From NCBI RefSeq assembly GCF_009377195.2, contig NZ_VJXX01000001.1, positions 868,001 through 932,000 of the forward strand: DNA of 64,000 nt, written 5' to 3'. This document shows, one piece after another, positions 32,702 to 41,814 of the stretch. Position numbers and translations under genes: made by a program. Under the pieces are notes generated by a model. The model did no database searches and was not told the origin of the DNA. It was given only the letters and a program-made list of their open reading frames with translations. How positions within the stretch are numbered: the stretch's first letter is position 1; the number at the start of each line of letters is the position of its first letter. This stretch comes from Arthrobacter bussei (GTDB taxonomy: Bacteria > Actinomycetota > Actinomycetes > Actinomycetales > Micrococcaceae).

Positions 32702-32783
32702 TGGCAGATGAGGGATTCGAACCCCCGTAGGCGTTGCCAGCTGATTTACAGTCAGCCCCCTTTGGCCGCTCGGGTAATCTGCC
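32702..32783 (-). tRNA. tRNA-Tyr (GTA)
   Basis: An 82-base class II tRNA. The acceptor is GGCAGAT/ATCTGCC with discriminator A; the anticodon loop is CTGTAAA, giving anticodon GTA. A long variable arm (CTGGCAACGCCTACG region) and the T-arm GGGGG-TTCGAAT-CCC(T)C complete it. CCA is not encoded. Confidence 0.93.
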
Positions 32784-32905
32784 GAACGTCTTCACAGGAA
32801 GACCGCCCGCAGCAAGCGCGGGCAAGACAACTTTACAGACAAACCAGCCCGGTGACGAATCGGCCCGAGGTACCGCGTCCGGAGTCCGCCAGGGGACGGT
32901 GGAGC

Positions 32906-33331
32906 TCAGAGACCGGCGGCGATCCGGCGCTGGATCTGCGCGTAGAACCCGTCGGCCTGCTCGGACGTCACGAGGCGGAGGAGGACGGCCTGGTCGAGGT
33001 CGGAACGCACCCCGGCCAGGCGCTCGGCGGCGGTCGGCCCGGCACCGGCGATACCGGCGACGGCAGGACCGGCGATCACGGGTAGAGCGGGCAGGGCGGG
33101 CGCAGTGAGACCGACGGTCGAACCCGTGTCGACCCCGTGGACCACGCCGCCGGTGTCGTAGTCCGTGGGCTCCGCGACGTCGGCGGTCTCGACGACGGAC
33201 GACGGCGCGACGGCGAGGGCCGGCGCCGTAGCCATTCCCGAGAGGGCCGCCGCACTCGCGGCGGCCAGGAACGAGCCGGCCACGGCCCGGCGAAGGCGGA
33301 CCCGGTAGCGTCGGCGGGCAGTTTCGAGCAT
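32906..33331 (-). CDS. Secreted protein of unknown function
   Basis: A 141-residue exported protein. The signal peptide is basic (RRRYRVRLRR), then AVAGSFLAAASAAALSGM and a probable ALA cleavage site near residue 40. The mature part has a Pro/Ala/Gly-rich linker and a C-terminal helix (ERLAGVRSDLDQAVLLRLVTSEQADGFYAQIQRRI) that resembles the short helical repeats found in actinobacterial secreted proteins. No family recognised. ATG 33331 has GAGGAG eight bases upstream. Confidence 0.72.
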   Translation of the reverse strand: MLETARRRYRVRLRRAVAGSFLAAASAAALSGMATAPALAVAPSSVVETADVAEPTDYDTGGVVHGVDTGSTVGLTAPALPALPVIAGPAVAGIAGAGPTAAERLAGVRSDLDQAVLLRLVTSEQADGFYAQIQRRIAAGL

Positions 33332-33494
33332 CGTTCTGGCTCCTCGGATCTCAGGTGGTAGGACCAACCGTTCCACTCGTCCGTGGGGACGTACCCGGAG
33401 ACGGCTGTCCGCTTCCTGTGAGACCGCGCGCGCTCCGCGACGGGCGTTGCGGATAGTCTTGGGGGCAAGAATCCCCATCACCCCAGGAGGCATC

Positions 33495-33983
33495 GTGGCT
33501 AGCGAATCCACGTTCGACGTCGTCAGCAAAGTGGACAAGCAGGAGGTCGCCAACGCGCTGAACCAGGCGCAGAAGGAGATCGCCCAGCGGTACGACTTCA
33601 AGGGGGTCGGCGCGGAGGTCGACTTCAGCGGCGAGAAGATCCTGATGAAGGCGAACTCCGAGGAGCGCGTGCTGGCCGTCCTCGACGTCCTGCAGTCCAA
33701 GATGATCAAGCGCGGCATCTCCCTGAAGTCCCTCGACACCGGCGAGCCCTTCCCGTCGGGCAAGGAGTTCCGCCTGGAGACCTCCATCAAGGAGGGCATC
33801 GCCCAGGACATCGCGAAGAAGATCAACAAGCTCATCCGCGACGAGGGCCCCAAGGGCGTGAAGTCCCAGATCCAGGGGGACGAGCTGCGGGTCAGTTCGA
33901 AGTCCCGAGACGACCTGCAGGAGACCATGACCCTCCTGCGCGGCTTCGAGGAAGCCGACCTCCAGTTCGTCAATATGCGCTGA
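33495..33983 (+). CDS. YajQ-family nucleotide-binding protein
   Basis: A 162-residue protein of the YajQ family, with two ferredoxin-like subdomains. Landmarks: STFDVVSKVDKQEVANALNQAQKEIAQRYDFKG, MKANSEERVLAVLDVLQSKMIKRG and GPKGVKSQIQGDELRVSSKSRDDLQ. Some homologues bind cyclic di-GMP and act as regulators, others bind GTP or tRNA; no cyclic-di-GMP enzyme lies in the window, so the ligand is open. GTG 33495 with AGGAGG four bases upstream. A strong terminator follows. Confidence 0.93.
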   Translation: MASESTFDVVSKVDKQEVANALNQAQKEIAQRYDFKGVGAEVDFSGEKILMKANSEERVLAVLDVLQSKMIKRGISLKSLDTGEPFPSGKEFRLETSIKEGIAQDIAKKINKLIRDEGPKGVKSQIQGDELRVSSKSRDDLQETMTLLRGFEEADLQFVNMR

Positions 33984-34000
33984 TACGCGCCACCCCCCAC

Positions 34001-34044
34001 GACGACGGCGGCCCACCTCCCCAAGGAGGTGGGCCGCCGTCGTC
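34001..34044. terminator. 20-bp-stem hairpin terminator between yajQ-type gene and htpX
   Basis: A perfect 20-bp stem with loop CCAA, lying between converging genes. Confidence 0.85.
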
Positions 34045-34062
34045 ATGCCGGGTTGTCGGGGA

Positions 34063-34944
34063 TCAGCCCCGCGGCCGCCCGGCCATGCCCTCGAGGCGTG
34101 CGATGCGCTGGTCCATCGGCGGGTGCGTCGCGAACAGCTTGCCCACCCCGCCGCCCTTGAAGGGGTTGGCGATCATCAGGTGTGAGGTGTTGACCAGGCG
34201 CTGGTCCTGCGGCAGGGGCGCCCGCTGGGTGCCGGACGCGAGCTTGCGGAGGGCCGAGGCGAGGGCCAGCGGATCGTCGGTGAGGATCGCGCCGTCCTCG
34301 TCGGCGTCGAACTCACGCGTCCGGCCGATGGCCGTCTGGATGAGGCCGGCCGCGAGCGGGGCCAGGACGGCCAGCAGCAGCGCGCCGATCGCGTTCCCGC
34401 CGCCCTGGTTCCGGTTCCCGCCCATCATGCCGGTGAAAGCGAACATCTGCGCCACCGAGGTGATGACGCCGGCTACCGCCGCCGCGATGGACCCGGTGAG
34501 GATGTCGCGGTTGTACACGTGCATCAGCTCGTGGCCGAGGACACCGCGCAGCTCGCGCTCGTCGAGCAGCTGGAGGATCCCCTCGGTGCAGCAGACCGCC
34601 GAGTTCTCGGGGTTCCGGCCCGTGGCGAAGGCATTGGGTGCCTGGGTGGGCGAGACATAGAGCCTCGGCATGGGCTTCTGCGCCCGCATGCTCAGCTCGC
34701 GGACGATGCGGTACATGGCGGGCTGCTGCTGCTCCGTGACCTCGACGGCGCGCATGCTGCGGATGGCGATCTTGTCGCTGTTCCAGTAGCTGTAGGCGAT
34801 CGAGCCGACACCGAGCAGGGCGAACAGCCAGATGAACATCGAGCTGCCGGTCGCTCCCGCGATGACCGCGCCGAAGACGAGGAAGATGCCCATGAGGGCG
34901 CCGAACAACAACGCCGTCTTGGCACCGTTGAAATGGTTGTGCAC
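34063..34944 (-). CDS. htpX: HtpX-type M48 membrane metalloprotease
   Basis: A 293-residue zinc protease that degrades misfolded membrane proteins. Two N-terminal helices at about 8-30 and 34-55, zinc motif HELMH (His138, Glu139, His142), and two further helices near 152-175 and 187-210. A third ligand glutamate is in REFDADEDGA (~222). The C-terminus has the HPPMDQRIARLEGM signature. The GTG at 34944 has AAGGAG six bases upstream; the longer frame to 35349 is not supported. Confidence 0.93.
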   Translation of the reverse strand: MHNHFNGAKTALLFGALMGIFLVFGAVIAGATGSSMFIWLFALLGVGSIAYSYWNSDKIAIRSMRAVEVTEQQQPAMYRIVRELSMRAQKPMPRLYVSPTQAPNAFATGRNPENSAVCCTEGILQLLDERELRGVLGHELMHVYNRDILTGSIAAAVAGVITSVAQMFAFTGMMGGNRNQGGGNAIGALLLAVLAPLAAGLIQTAIGRTREFDADEDGAILTDDPLALASALRKLASGTQRAPLPQDQRLVNTSHLMIANPFKGGGVGKLFATHPPMDQRIARLEGMAGRPRG

Positions 34945-35060
34945 GTCGTACTCCTTGCGCTGTGGACGCCGACCGCTCCGTCCGGGTGGACGGCGCACGG
35001 TCGTTGCCTGTCCCTTCATGGTAGGACGTGGCTCTGCGCGCGCGCTGGGAGGGCGAGGGG

Positions 35061-36347
35061 TCAGGGCTCGGGGCGCCGCGAGTCGTACTGCGCGAACCGC
35101 GGTTGCCACCGAGCGACGGCGAGCACCAGGAGGATGCACGCGAGGCCCCCGACGACGGCGGTCCAGCCCTCGCCGAGCCATGAGGCCTGGCCGCCTGCCA
35201 CCATGTCCCCGAGGCGGGGTCCTCCGGCGACGACCACGATGAAGACGCCCTGAAGGCGCCCGCGCATGGCGTCCGGCGTGGCGGACTGGAGGATGGTGTT
35301 GCGGAAGACGCTGCTGATGGAGTCCGCGATGCCGGACAGCACGAGGCACGCCGCCGCCGGGAGCACCCAGACGGACAGCTCACCCTCGCCGGGGGTCGGC
35401 AGGGAAGAGGACCCAGCCATCACGACGACGAGGCCGAAACCCGACACCGACGCCCCCCACCCGACGATCGACCAGATGACGGCCTGGCCCTGCCGGTGGA
35501 TGCGACCGAGGGGTCCGGAGAAGAGACCAGCCAGGACCGACCCGAAGGCGGCGGAGGCGAGGAGGATCCCGACCGTCAGCTCGCCGCCGCCGATCAGTAC
35601 CGCCCCGACCGCGGGGAGCAGCGCCCGGGGCTGCGAGGTGATCATGGCGATGAGGTCCAGCACGAACGTCATGCGGATGTTGGGCCGGGTTCCGAGGAAA
35701 CGGAAGCCCTCGAGGACCGTGGCGAGCCCGGCGCGCCGCTGCGGACCCTCCGGGGGCAGGGGCGGCAACCGGTAGAGCGCCCAGAGCGCGAAGGTGAACG
35801 TGACGACGTCGACCGTGTAGGTCCAGGCGTAGCCGACCTGCGCGACGAGCAGGCCCGCGAGCAGTGGGCCGACGGTGAATGCGAGGCCGAAGGTGATCAT
35901 GCTGAGCGCATTGGCCGCGGGCAGCAGTTCCGGCCGCACGAGGCGCGGGATGATCGAGCTGCGCGTGGGCTGGTTGATACCGGCCGCACCGGACTGGACG
36001 GCGATCAGCGCATAGAGCAGCCAGACGCTGTCCACGCCGATCCAGGCCTGCGCCGCGATGGCCATGGTGGTGGCCCAGAGTGCGAAGCCGGAGTACAGCG
36101 CGACCTTGCGGCGGTCCTGCGCGTCGGCGATCGCGCCGCCGTACAGTCCGGCCACCACCAGGGGCACCAGGGCGAAGAGGCTGAGGAGGCCGACGCTCAG
36201 GGTGGACTGCGTCAGCGAGTAGATCTGCAGGCTGACGGCCACGATGGTGAGCTGGGTGCCGATCGCCGAGAGCGCAGTGCCGACATAGAGCCGACGGAAC
36301 GCCGGCGACTCCCGCAGCGGGGTGATGTCGGCGAGGAGTCTGGGCAC
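35061..36347 (-). CDS. MFS transporter, EntS-like (MFS_3)
   Basis: A 428-residue carrier with twelve helices. FRRLYVGTALSAIGTQLTIVAVSLQIYSLTQS and GGAIADAQDRRKVALYSG are typical of the MFS_3/EntS family, whose known members export enterobactin or drugs. The second-half loop motif is DAMRGRLQGVF. No siderophore synthesis genes are adjacent, so the substrate is unknown. TAGACT is six bases before GTG 36347, without a ribosome site, so a leaderless message is likely. Confidence 0.9.
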   Translation of the reverse strand: MPRLLADITPLRESPAFRRLYVGTALSAIGTQLTIVAVSLQIYSLTQSTLSVGLLSLFALVPLVVAGLYGGAIADAQDRRKVALYSGFALWATTMAIAAQAWIGVDSVWLLYALIAVQSGAAGINQPTRSSIIPRLVRPELLPAANALSMITFGLAFTVGPLLAGLLVAQVGYAWTYTVDVVTFTFALWALYRLPPLPPEGPQRRAGLATVLEGFRFLGTRPNIRMTFVLDLIAMITSQPRALLPAVGAVLIGGGELTVGILLASAAFGSVLAGLFSGPLGRIHRQGQAVIWSIVGWGASVSGFGLVVVMAGSSSLPTPGEGELSVWVLPAAACLVLSGIADSISSVFRNTILQSATPDAMRGRLQGVFIVVVAGGPRLGDMVAGGQASWLGEGWTAVVGGLACILLVLAVARWQPRFAQYDSRRPEP

Positions 36348-36353
36348 GGAAGA

Positions 36354-36359
36354 AGTCTA
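36354..36359 (-). promoter_or_regulatory. -10 box of a probable leaderless promoter
   Basis: TAGACT on the minus strand, six bases before GTG 36347. Confidence 0.5.
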
Positions 36360-36400
36360 GCGGCGGGATGATTCACTCCAGCAACCATCCCACGTACCCG

Positions 36401-36994
36401 CTATGGCGCCGCCGGGAGGACCGCCCCGTCCGGCAGCCGGACGCCCATGAGTTCGAGCTGCCCCGGCGGCACCGTGCGGTAGGCGTAGGTCTCGCCATCG
36501 TCGAGAGCCCCGAGTTCCTCGCCGGCAGGGAGGTCCTGGGTGTGCGGTGTACCGCCGTCCCTGGAGGGCCGGTCCAGCGGCCTGCAGGCTCCCGTCGACG
36601 GCTCGCAGATGATCACCGAGCCCGTGATCCCGGTCAGCTCGTCGGGGAGGAACCGCGCTGTCCCGTCCAGGCCGATGCCGGGCGGCGAGGGGCAGGCCCC
36701 CGGGTACACGGAGCAGACGTCGAGCGGCACCCCGGCACCACCGGGAACCGCGGGTACGGCGTCCGCGTAGCGCGCCGGCATGCCCGGCACCGGCGGACCC
36801 GCCGATGGCGGCACGGCCGCCGTCGCGCTGTACGCGGCTCCGGTCAGGGCCAGGACCCCGACGCCGGCGAGGAGCGGACGGCGTCGTGGCCGTGCCGGGA
36901 GTTCCCTCGCCGGCACCGGTCCGCGGAGGGGCGGGCCGAGGTCGCTGATCAGCACGTCCTCCGCCCCGGGCGTGCCGTCCTCGACTCCTCGCAT
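36401..36994 (-). CDS. Membrane-anchored or exported protein, unknown function
   Basis: A 197-residue protein with a long N-terminal region (about 38 residues, ending PARPRRRP) before one hydrophobic segment LLAGVGVLALTGAAYSATAAV. The outside part contains four cysteines in pairs (DVCSVYPGAC and VIICEPSTGAC), which would suit disulfides. No recognised family. Type II anchoring is plausible because of the basic residues before the helix. ATG 36994; no clear ribosome site. Confidence 0.65.
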   Translation of the reverse strand: MRGVEDGTPGAEDVLISDLGPPLRGPVPARELPARPRRRPLLAGVGVLALTGAAYSATAAVPPSAGPPVPGMPARYADAVPAVPGGAGVPLDVCSVYPGACPSPPGIGLDGTARFLPDELTGITGSVIICEPSTGACRPLDRPSRDGGTPHTQDLPAGEELGALDDGETYAYRTVPPGQLELMGVRLPDGAVLPAAP

Positions 36995-37048
36995 GCCCCT
37001 ACCCTGCCCGCCCGGTGGCGCGGCCGCAAGGAACGGCCGCCGGGCCGG

Positions 37049-37744
37049 TCAGGCGCTGTCGCGTTCCCCCGCCTCGATGGCCCGGTCGATCTCCTGGAGG
37101 ACCCGCGCATCGGCGATCGGACGGAAGTGGCCCATGGTGTCGAGCTGGATGTTGCGCGCACCGTCGACGAAGCTGCCACCGGGGATGTGCGGATCGAAGC
37201 GGCTGTAGATCGACGTGATGCGGCCGTTGAGGTCCAGGTTGTTCCGCAGGCTCAGCAGCGTCGGGTTGTGCGGGGAGAACGCGCGGATGCTCGGCAGGAT
37301 GAAGAAGTTCGCCCAGACGGACCCGGAGAAGGGTGAATTGATCGCCACCAGTCGGCTCACGCGCCCGGTGGAACCGGACATGGTCATGAGGAACTTGCCG
37401 ATCAGGCCGCCCTTGCTGTGGGCCACGACCACCACGTCCGTCAGGTCGTGCTCCTCGAGGTAGGCGGCGGCGAGCTGTGCCATCGCCTCGACCGTTCCAC
37501 GGTTGTAGCCCAGCTTCTGCACCACGTGGACGGGATGGCCGGCTGCGTGGAGGTGCTTCGCGACGGGCCGCATGAACTGCCAGGTCTCGTAGATGCCAGG
37601 GATCAGCAGGACGGGCGCTTTGCCCTCGGGAGCACCGGGGTCGGGGGTCAGGTACTGCGCGGGGTCGGCCCGGACGAGGAAGGCGTGCGCCTGCCAGAAC
37701 CCGACGTACGCGTAATCCAGCGCCCAGGCCCAGCCGCGTCTCAT
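37049..37744 (-). CDS. Alpha/beta hydrolase (lipase-like)
   Basis: A 231-residue alpha/beta hydrolase. The oxyanion-side VLLIPGIYETWQFM and nucleophile elbow VVVAHSKGGLIGKF (Ser as nucleophile, near residue 110) are clear. The acid is probably the Asp in YSRFDPHIPGGSF and the histidine lies in TMGHFRPI. The pattern resembles triacylglycerol-lipase/PGAP1-like proteins; no signal peptide. I prefer ATG 37744 with GGGGTGA upstream to the longer frame at 37792. Substrate unknown. Confidence 0.85.
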   Translation of the reverse strand: MRRGWAWALDYAYVGFWQAHAFLVRADPAQYLTPDPGAPEGKAPVLLIPGIYETWQFMRPVAKHLHAAGHPVHVVQKLGYNRGTVEAMAQLAAAYLEEHDLTDVVVVAHSKGGLIGKFLMTMSGSTGRVSRLVAINSPFSGSVWANFFILPSIRAFSPHNPTLLSLRNNLDLNGRITSIYSRFDPHIPGGSFVDGARNIQLDTMGHFRPIADARVLQEIDRAIEAGERDSA

Positions 37745-37794
37745 GAGGTTCACCCCGTCCACGGTACCGACCCGGGCGGGCGCATGGGGCACAA

Positions 37795-37833
37795 CTTAGC
37801 CGAGCCTTATTGTGAGTTATTCAGATCTACTGG
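37795..37833. promoter_or_regulatory. AT-rich control region before furA-katA
   Basis: The least GC-rich stretch near this locus, with TATTGT (37808-37813) as a possible -10 box. In Actinobacteria FurA binds an AT-rich box here to repress furA-kat; I cannot define a clear operator symmetry. Confidence 0.35.
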
Positions 37834-38334
37834 TTGACTGGTCCCATGACGCACGCAGCGATGACCCAGCAGCACAGGGAGGCCCTCTGGTCTGCCGCAC
37901 TGCATTCCGCCGGGCGCCGCGTGACGCGCCAGCGGCTCGCCGTCCTCACCGCCGTCGATCGCCTCCCCCACGCGACGGCGGACGACGCAGCGGCCGCCGT
38001 CCGGGCCGGCCTGCCCCACATCACCGTGCAGTCCGTCTATGTGATCCTCGCCGACCTCACCGACATCGGCCTGCTGCGCCGCGTCGAGACGCCGCACTCC
38101 CCCGCCCGGTACGAGACCCGCGTGGGGGACAACCACCACCACGCGGTCTGCACCGGTTGCGGACGTATCGAGGACGTCGACTGCGCCGTCGGCCACGCCC
38201 CCTGCCTCACCCCCGAGTGGTCCCCCGGAGCATCCCGGATGACCATCCAGATCGCGGAGGTCCTGTACCAGGGCCTCTGCGACGACTGCCGCTCGGCGGC
38301 CCACAGCCGTCCACCATCCGCACCACAGGAATAG
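37834..38334 (+). CDS. furA: Fur-family regulator, FurA/PerR type, next to katA
   Basis: A metal-dependent repressor of about 160 residues. An N-terminal winged helix ([50 protein letters not shown]) is followed by the metal/dimer domain with [10 protein letters not shown] and CDDC (two CxxC pairs, structural zinc). HHH and the downstream acidic residues fit a regulatory iron/manganese site. It ends eight bases before katA, so it is the likely peroxide-responsive repressor of the catalase. Start ambiguous: TTG 37834, ATG 37846 or ATG 37861, none with a ribosome site. Confidence 0.9.
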   Translation: MTGPMTHAAMTQQHREALWSAALHSAGRRVTRQRLAVLTAVDRLPHATADDAAAAVRAGLPHITVQSVYVILADLTDIGLLRRVETPHSPARYETRVGDNHHHAVCTGCGRIEDVDCAVGHAPCLTPEWSPGASRMTIQIAEVLYQGLCDDCRSAAHSRPPSAPQE

Positions 38335-38341
38335 GAGCACC

Positions 38342-39829
38342 ATGTCCGCCAACTTCAGCACGACCCAGTCCGGCGCACCCGTCATCGACGACAGCAACTC
38401 GTCGGTTCTCGGCCGCGACGGAGCCATCCCGCTCACCGACCACTACCTCATCGAGAAGCTCGCGCAGTTCAACCGCGAGCGCGTCCCCGAGCGCGTGGTG
38501 CACGCCAAGGGCGGCGGCGCCTTCGGTGTCTTCGAGACCACCGAGGACGTCAGCATGTACACGCGCGCCGCGCTCTTCCAGAAGGGCACGACGACGGAGA
38601 CCCTCCTGCGGTTCTCCTCCGTGGCCGGCGAGCAGGGCTCCCCCGACACCTGGCGCGATCCTCGCGGTTTCGCCCTGAAGTTCTACACCTCCGAGGGCAA
38701 CTACGACCTCGTGGGCAACAACACGCCGGTGTTCTTCATCCGCGACGGCATCAAGTTCCCGGACTTCATCCACTCCCAGAAGCGCCTGCCCGGAACCAAC
38801 CTGCGGGACGCCGACATGCAGTGGGACTTCTGGACGCTCAGCCCCGAATCGGCCCACCAGGTGACGTGGCTGATGGGTGACCGCGGCCTGCCGAACTCGT
38901 GGCGCACCATGAACGGCTACGGCTCGCACACCTACATGTGGATCAACGAGTCGGACGAGAAGTTCTGGGTCAAGTACCACTTCAAGTCGAACCAGGGCCA
39001 CGAGGTCCTCACCGTCGACGAGGCCGAGGCGCTCGCCGGCTCGGACGCCGACCACCACCTGCGCGACCTCTCGGAGAACATCGCGAAGGGCAACCACCCG
39101 AGCTGGGACCTCAAGGTCCAGATCATGCCCTACGACGATGCGAAGACATACCGCTTCAACCCGTTCGACCTCACCAAGGTGTGGCCGCAGGGCGACTACC
39201 CGCTCATCCCGGTCGGCAAGCTCACGCTGAACCGCAACCCGGAGAACTACTTCGCGCAGATCGAGCAGGCCACCTTCGCGCCGTCGAACTTCGTCCCCGG
39301 CATCGCCGCGAGCCCCGACCGTATGCTGCAGGCCCGCATCTTCTCCTACGCCGACGCGCACCGCTACCGCGTGGGCACCAACCACGCGCAGCTGCCCGTC
39401 AACATGCCGAAGAACGAGGTGCGGAACTACTCGAAGGACGGTGCCGCGCGCTACCACTTCAACTCCGCCGCCACGCCGGTCTACGCACCGAACTCGGTGG
39501 GTGGACCCGCGGCCGACCCGGCGCAGTACGGCGCGCACGGCGGCTGGGAGAACGACGGCGACCTCGTGTACGCCGCGCACTCGCTGCACGCCGAGGACGA
39601 CGACTTCGGCCAGGCCGGGACCCTCTACCGCGACGTGTTCGACGACGCGCAGCGGGCCCGCTTCCTGGAGACGATCACCGGTGCCGTGGGTGGCGTGCAG
39701 AGTGACGACATCCGCGCCCGGGCCGTCCAGTACTGGGCGAACGTGGACGCAGAACTCGGTGCGAAGCTGGCCGCAAACCTCGGCCACGGCGTCACGCCGG
39801 CCACCGAGTCCGAGGCAGCGCTCTACTAG
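38342..39829 (+). CDS. katA: Monofunctional haem catalase
   Basis: A 495-residue clade-3-size catalase converting hydrogen peroxide to water and oxygen. Catalytic His54 is in [13 protein letters not shown]; the Asn is in [13 protein letters not shown]. The haem-ligand tyrosine is in [14 protein letters not shown]. The small size and absence of a flavodoxin-like C-terminal domain fit the NADPH-binding small-subunit type. AGGAG precedes ATG 38342 by five bases. It is transcribed with furA and ended by a 34-base palindrome. Confidence 0.96.
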   Translation: MSANFSTTQSGAPVIDDSNSSVLGRDGAIPLTDHYLIEKLAQFNRERVPERVVHAKGGGAFGVFETTEDVSMYTRAALFQKGTTTETLLRFSSVAGEQGSPDTWRDPRGFALKFYTSEGNYDLVGNNTPVFFIRDGIKFPDFIHSQKRLPGTNLRDADMQWDFWTLSPESAHQVTWLMGDRGLPNSWRTMNGYGSHTYMWINESDEKFWVKYHFKSNQGHEVLTVDEAEALAGSDADHHLRDLSENIAKGNHPSWDLKVQIMPYDDAKTYRFNPFDLTKVWPQGDYPLIPVGKLTLNRNPENYFAQIEQATFAPSNFVPGIAASPDRMLQARIFSYADAHRYRVGTNHAQLPVNMPKNEVRNYSKDGAARYHFNSAATPVYAPNSVGGPAADPAQYGAHGGWENDGDLVYAAHSLHAEDDDFGQAGTLYRDVFDDAQRARFLETITGAVGGVQSDDIRARAVQYWANVDAELGAKLAANLGHGVTPATESEAALY

Positions 39830-39855
39830 AGCCTCCCGCGGCACGGCAGGACCAC

Positions 39856-39889
39856 CAGGAGGGCGGGCCCGTACGGGCCCGCCCTCCTG
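39856..39889. terminator. 34-base perfect palindrome, bidirectional terminator
   Basis: CAGGAGGGCGGGCCCGT followed by its exact complement, between katA and the convergent SDR gene. Confidence 0.85.
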
Positions 39890-39896
39890 TCTGCGC

Positions 39897-40856
39897 TCAG
39901 GACACGGAGCGGCGCGCCCCGCCCAGCAGGTCGAGCGTCACGTCCCACAGCCGGTCGGCGTTCTCCGGGTCCACGGCGTAGGGCCGCACGCCGGAGACGC
40001 CGTCGATGATGGCGGGGACGACCTCCGCCTCATGGCAGTCCTCGAGGTAGAGTCCGCCGACGCCGTCCAGGAGTGGCGATGCCGCGGCGAAGACCGAGGT
40101 CGCCGCGCCCTGTTCCGGGGTCTTGGCGCTCATCCCCGCGGCGGCCACCTGTGCCTTCGTCGCGGCGAGGACGCTTGGATCCCAGTGGCGCTGCAGGTTG
40201 GTCCAGATACCGCCCGGCATGACGGCGTTCGCGGTGATTCCGTCCGCCGCCCAGCGGCGTGTCGCTCCGACGGCGAAGAGTGCGTTCGCCGTCTTGGACT
40301 GCCCGTAGGCGTGCCCCGCGTCGTAGGGCCGCTGCCGGAAGAAGAGGTCCTCGTACACGATGTCCGACATCCCGTGCCCGCTGGAACTCAGGGAGACGAT
40401 CCGCGCTCCGCCGGCCGCCGCGAGGGCGCCGTGCAGACCGATCGCGAGCGCGGCGTGACCCAGGTGGTTGGTCGCGAACTGGAGCTCCCACCCGAGCGGC
40501 GTCCGCAGTTCGGGTGTCATCATGATGCCGGCGTTGTTGACCAGGAGGTGCAGGGGGCCGGACCACTCGCCCGTGAAGCGATCGACCGCGGAGAGGTCCG
40601 CGAGGTCGAGCGGACGCACCTGCACGACGGCGCCGCCGCTGGATCGGGTGATGTCCCCGGCGACGCGATGGCCGGCGTCGACGTCCCGGACCGCGATCGT
40701 CACGTCGGCGCCGGCATGGGCCAGCGCCCGCGCGGTCTCGATCCCGATCCCCGACGCCGCACCCGTGACCACGGCGGTGCGGCCGGTCAGGTCGACACCC
40801 CGCACCACCTCGAGGGCGGTGCTCGCAGCGGTGAAGGGCGAGTCGAACGTGTTCAT
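39897..40856 (-). CDS. Short-chain dehydrogenase/reductase, retinol-dehydrogenase-like
   Basis: A 319-residue SDR. The cofactor motif TGAASGIG is at 31-38, NNAGIMM near 110, and catalytic YGQSK near 185 after VSLSSSGH. The extra C-terminal ~70 residues and motif HAYGQSKTANALF fit the RDH/WWOX-like group. NADP(H) is suggested by the basic residue following the Rossmann turn, not proved. ATG 40856 has AGGA upstream; the longer frame to 41225 overlaps the next SDR. It lies 41 bases behind the other SDR gene, forming one transcript. Confidence 0.9.
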   Translation of the reverse strand: MNTFDSPFTAASTALEVVRGVDLTGRTAVVTGAASGIGIETARALAHAGADVTIAVRDVDAGHRVAGDITRSSGGAVVQVRPLDLADLSAVDRFTGEWSGPLHLLVNNAGIMMTPELRTPLGWELQFATNHLGHAALAIGLHGALAAAGGARIVSLSSSGHGMSDIVYEDLFFRQRPYDAGHAYGQSKTANALFAVGATRRWAADGITANAVMPGGIWTNLQRHWDPSVLAATKAQVAAAGMSAKTPEQGAATSVFAAASPLLDGVGGLYLEDCHEAEVVPAIIDGVSGVRPYAVDPENADRLWDVTLDLLGGARRSVS

Positions 40857-40897
40857 CGTGATGTTCCTGACCGTCGTCGTGGTGTGCCGGCCGATCC

Positions 40898-41713
40898 TCA
40901 TGCTGCGCGCGTCGAGGATATACCGCCGTCGACGGCGAGGATACTCCCGTGCACCATGCGCGCCGCGTCCGAGGCCAGGAAGAGCACGCCGTCGGCGATG
41001 TCCTGCGGTTGCACGACGACGCCCGCCGGGGTCCCGGCAGTCATCGCGTCCAGCACCGCGCGAGCGGCCTCGTTTCCCGGCGTGAGCGTCGCGCCGGGGG
41101 ACACGGTGTTCACCCGCACTCCCCGGGGGCCGAACTCCGCGGACCAGGACCGTGTCAGTTGCTCGACGGCGGCCTTGGTCGCCGTGTACAGGGCGGCGAA
41201 CGGATTCCCGACCGAGGCCATCCACGACCCCACGTTGACCACCACCCCGCTGCCGCGCTCCGCCATCGCCGGCAGGATCTCAGCCGCCAAGACATGGGGG
41301 GCGCGGATGTTGACGGCGAGCATCGCGTCGAGGTCGGCATCGGAGAGGCCGGGCGTGCTGGGTGCCGGGTAGATGCCGGCGTTGTTGACGAGGATGTCGA
41401 TCCGGCCGTCGAGCAGGGCGGTCGCCTCAGCGGTGAAGGCGCGGAGGTCGGCATAGGACGCACCGAGGTCGACGGCGAGGAATCGCGCACTGCCGCCGGC
41501 GTCGTCGATCTCCCGCACGACCTCCTGGCCGCGCGCCTCGCTGCGGCCGGCCACCAGGACGGTGGCGCCCGCCGCGGCGAGGGTCCGGGCGATCGCCGCA
41601 CCGATACCGCTCGTGGCCCCGGTGACGAGGGCCGTCCGGCCGTCGAGGGGGGTGGGCATCGCAGGGGAAGGTGAAGGGGATGGTGAAGGGGATGGTGAAG
41701 CGATGGATGTCAT
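40898..41713 (-). CDS. Short-chain dehydrogenase/reductase, FabG-like, with Ser-Pro repeat N-terminus
   Basis: A 271-residue classical SDR: TGATSGIG at 31-38, VNNAGIY near 108, and YTATK as catalytic Tyr-Lys near 170. The end VHGSILAVDGGIS is typical of FabG-like enzymes. An unusual run of Ser-Pro dipeptides (residues 6-17) precedes the fold, encoded by a short GGTGAAGGGGAT-type DNA repeat; the real start might be MPTPLDG downstream. The XRE regulator gene is divergent and likely controls this SDR pair. Substrate unknown. Confidence 0.88.
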   Translation of the reverse strand: MTSIASPSPSPSPSPSPAMPTPLDGRTALVTGATSGIGAAIARTLAAAGATVLVAGRSEARGQEVVREIDDAGGSARFLAVDLGASYADLRAFTAEATALLDGRIDILVNNAGIYPAPSTPGLSDADLDAMLAVNIRAPHVLAAEILPAMAERGSGVVVNVGSWMASVGNPFAALYTATKAAVEQLTRSWSAEFGPRGVRVNTVSPGATLTPGNEAARAVLDAMTAGTPAGVVVQPQDIADGVLFLASDAARMVHGSILAVDGGISSTRAA

Positions 41714-41802
41714 GGTCCTGTTCTAGTCCGGGAGGCGCAGCAGGAACCAGAGCAGGACCAACCGGGGCATGGCAGGACCATGCTGGGCGAGCGGTCACGA
41801 CC

Positions 41803-41808
41803 TAGAGT
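41803..41808 (+). promoter_or_regulatory. -10 box of a probable leaderless promoter
   Basis: TAGAGT, six bases before ATG 41815 of the XRE regulator gene. Confidence 0.5.
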
Positions 41809-41814
41809 TGGGCC

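Noticed and set aside
37801-37833. Well-defined FurA box
   Set aside because: The stretch is AT-rich and placed as expected, but I cannot find a symmetrical motif good enough to call an operator.
38207-39844. 545-codon open frame antisense to the catalase gene
   Set aside because: It mirrors katA codon structure (high GC at third positions keeps antisense frames open), has biased Val/Arg/Gly/His composition and no domain; katA is unmistakable.
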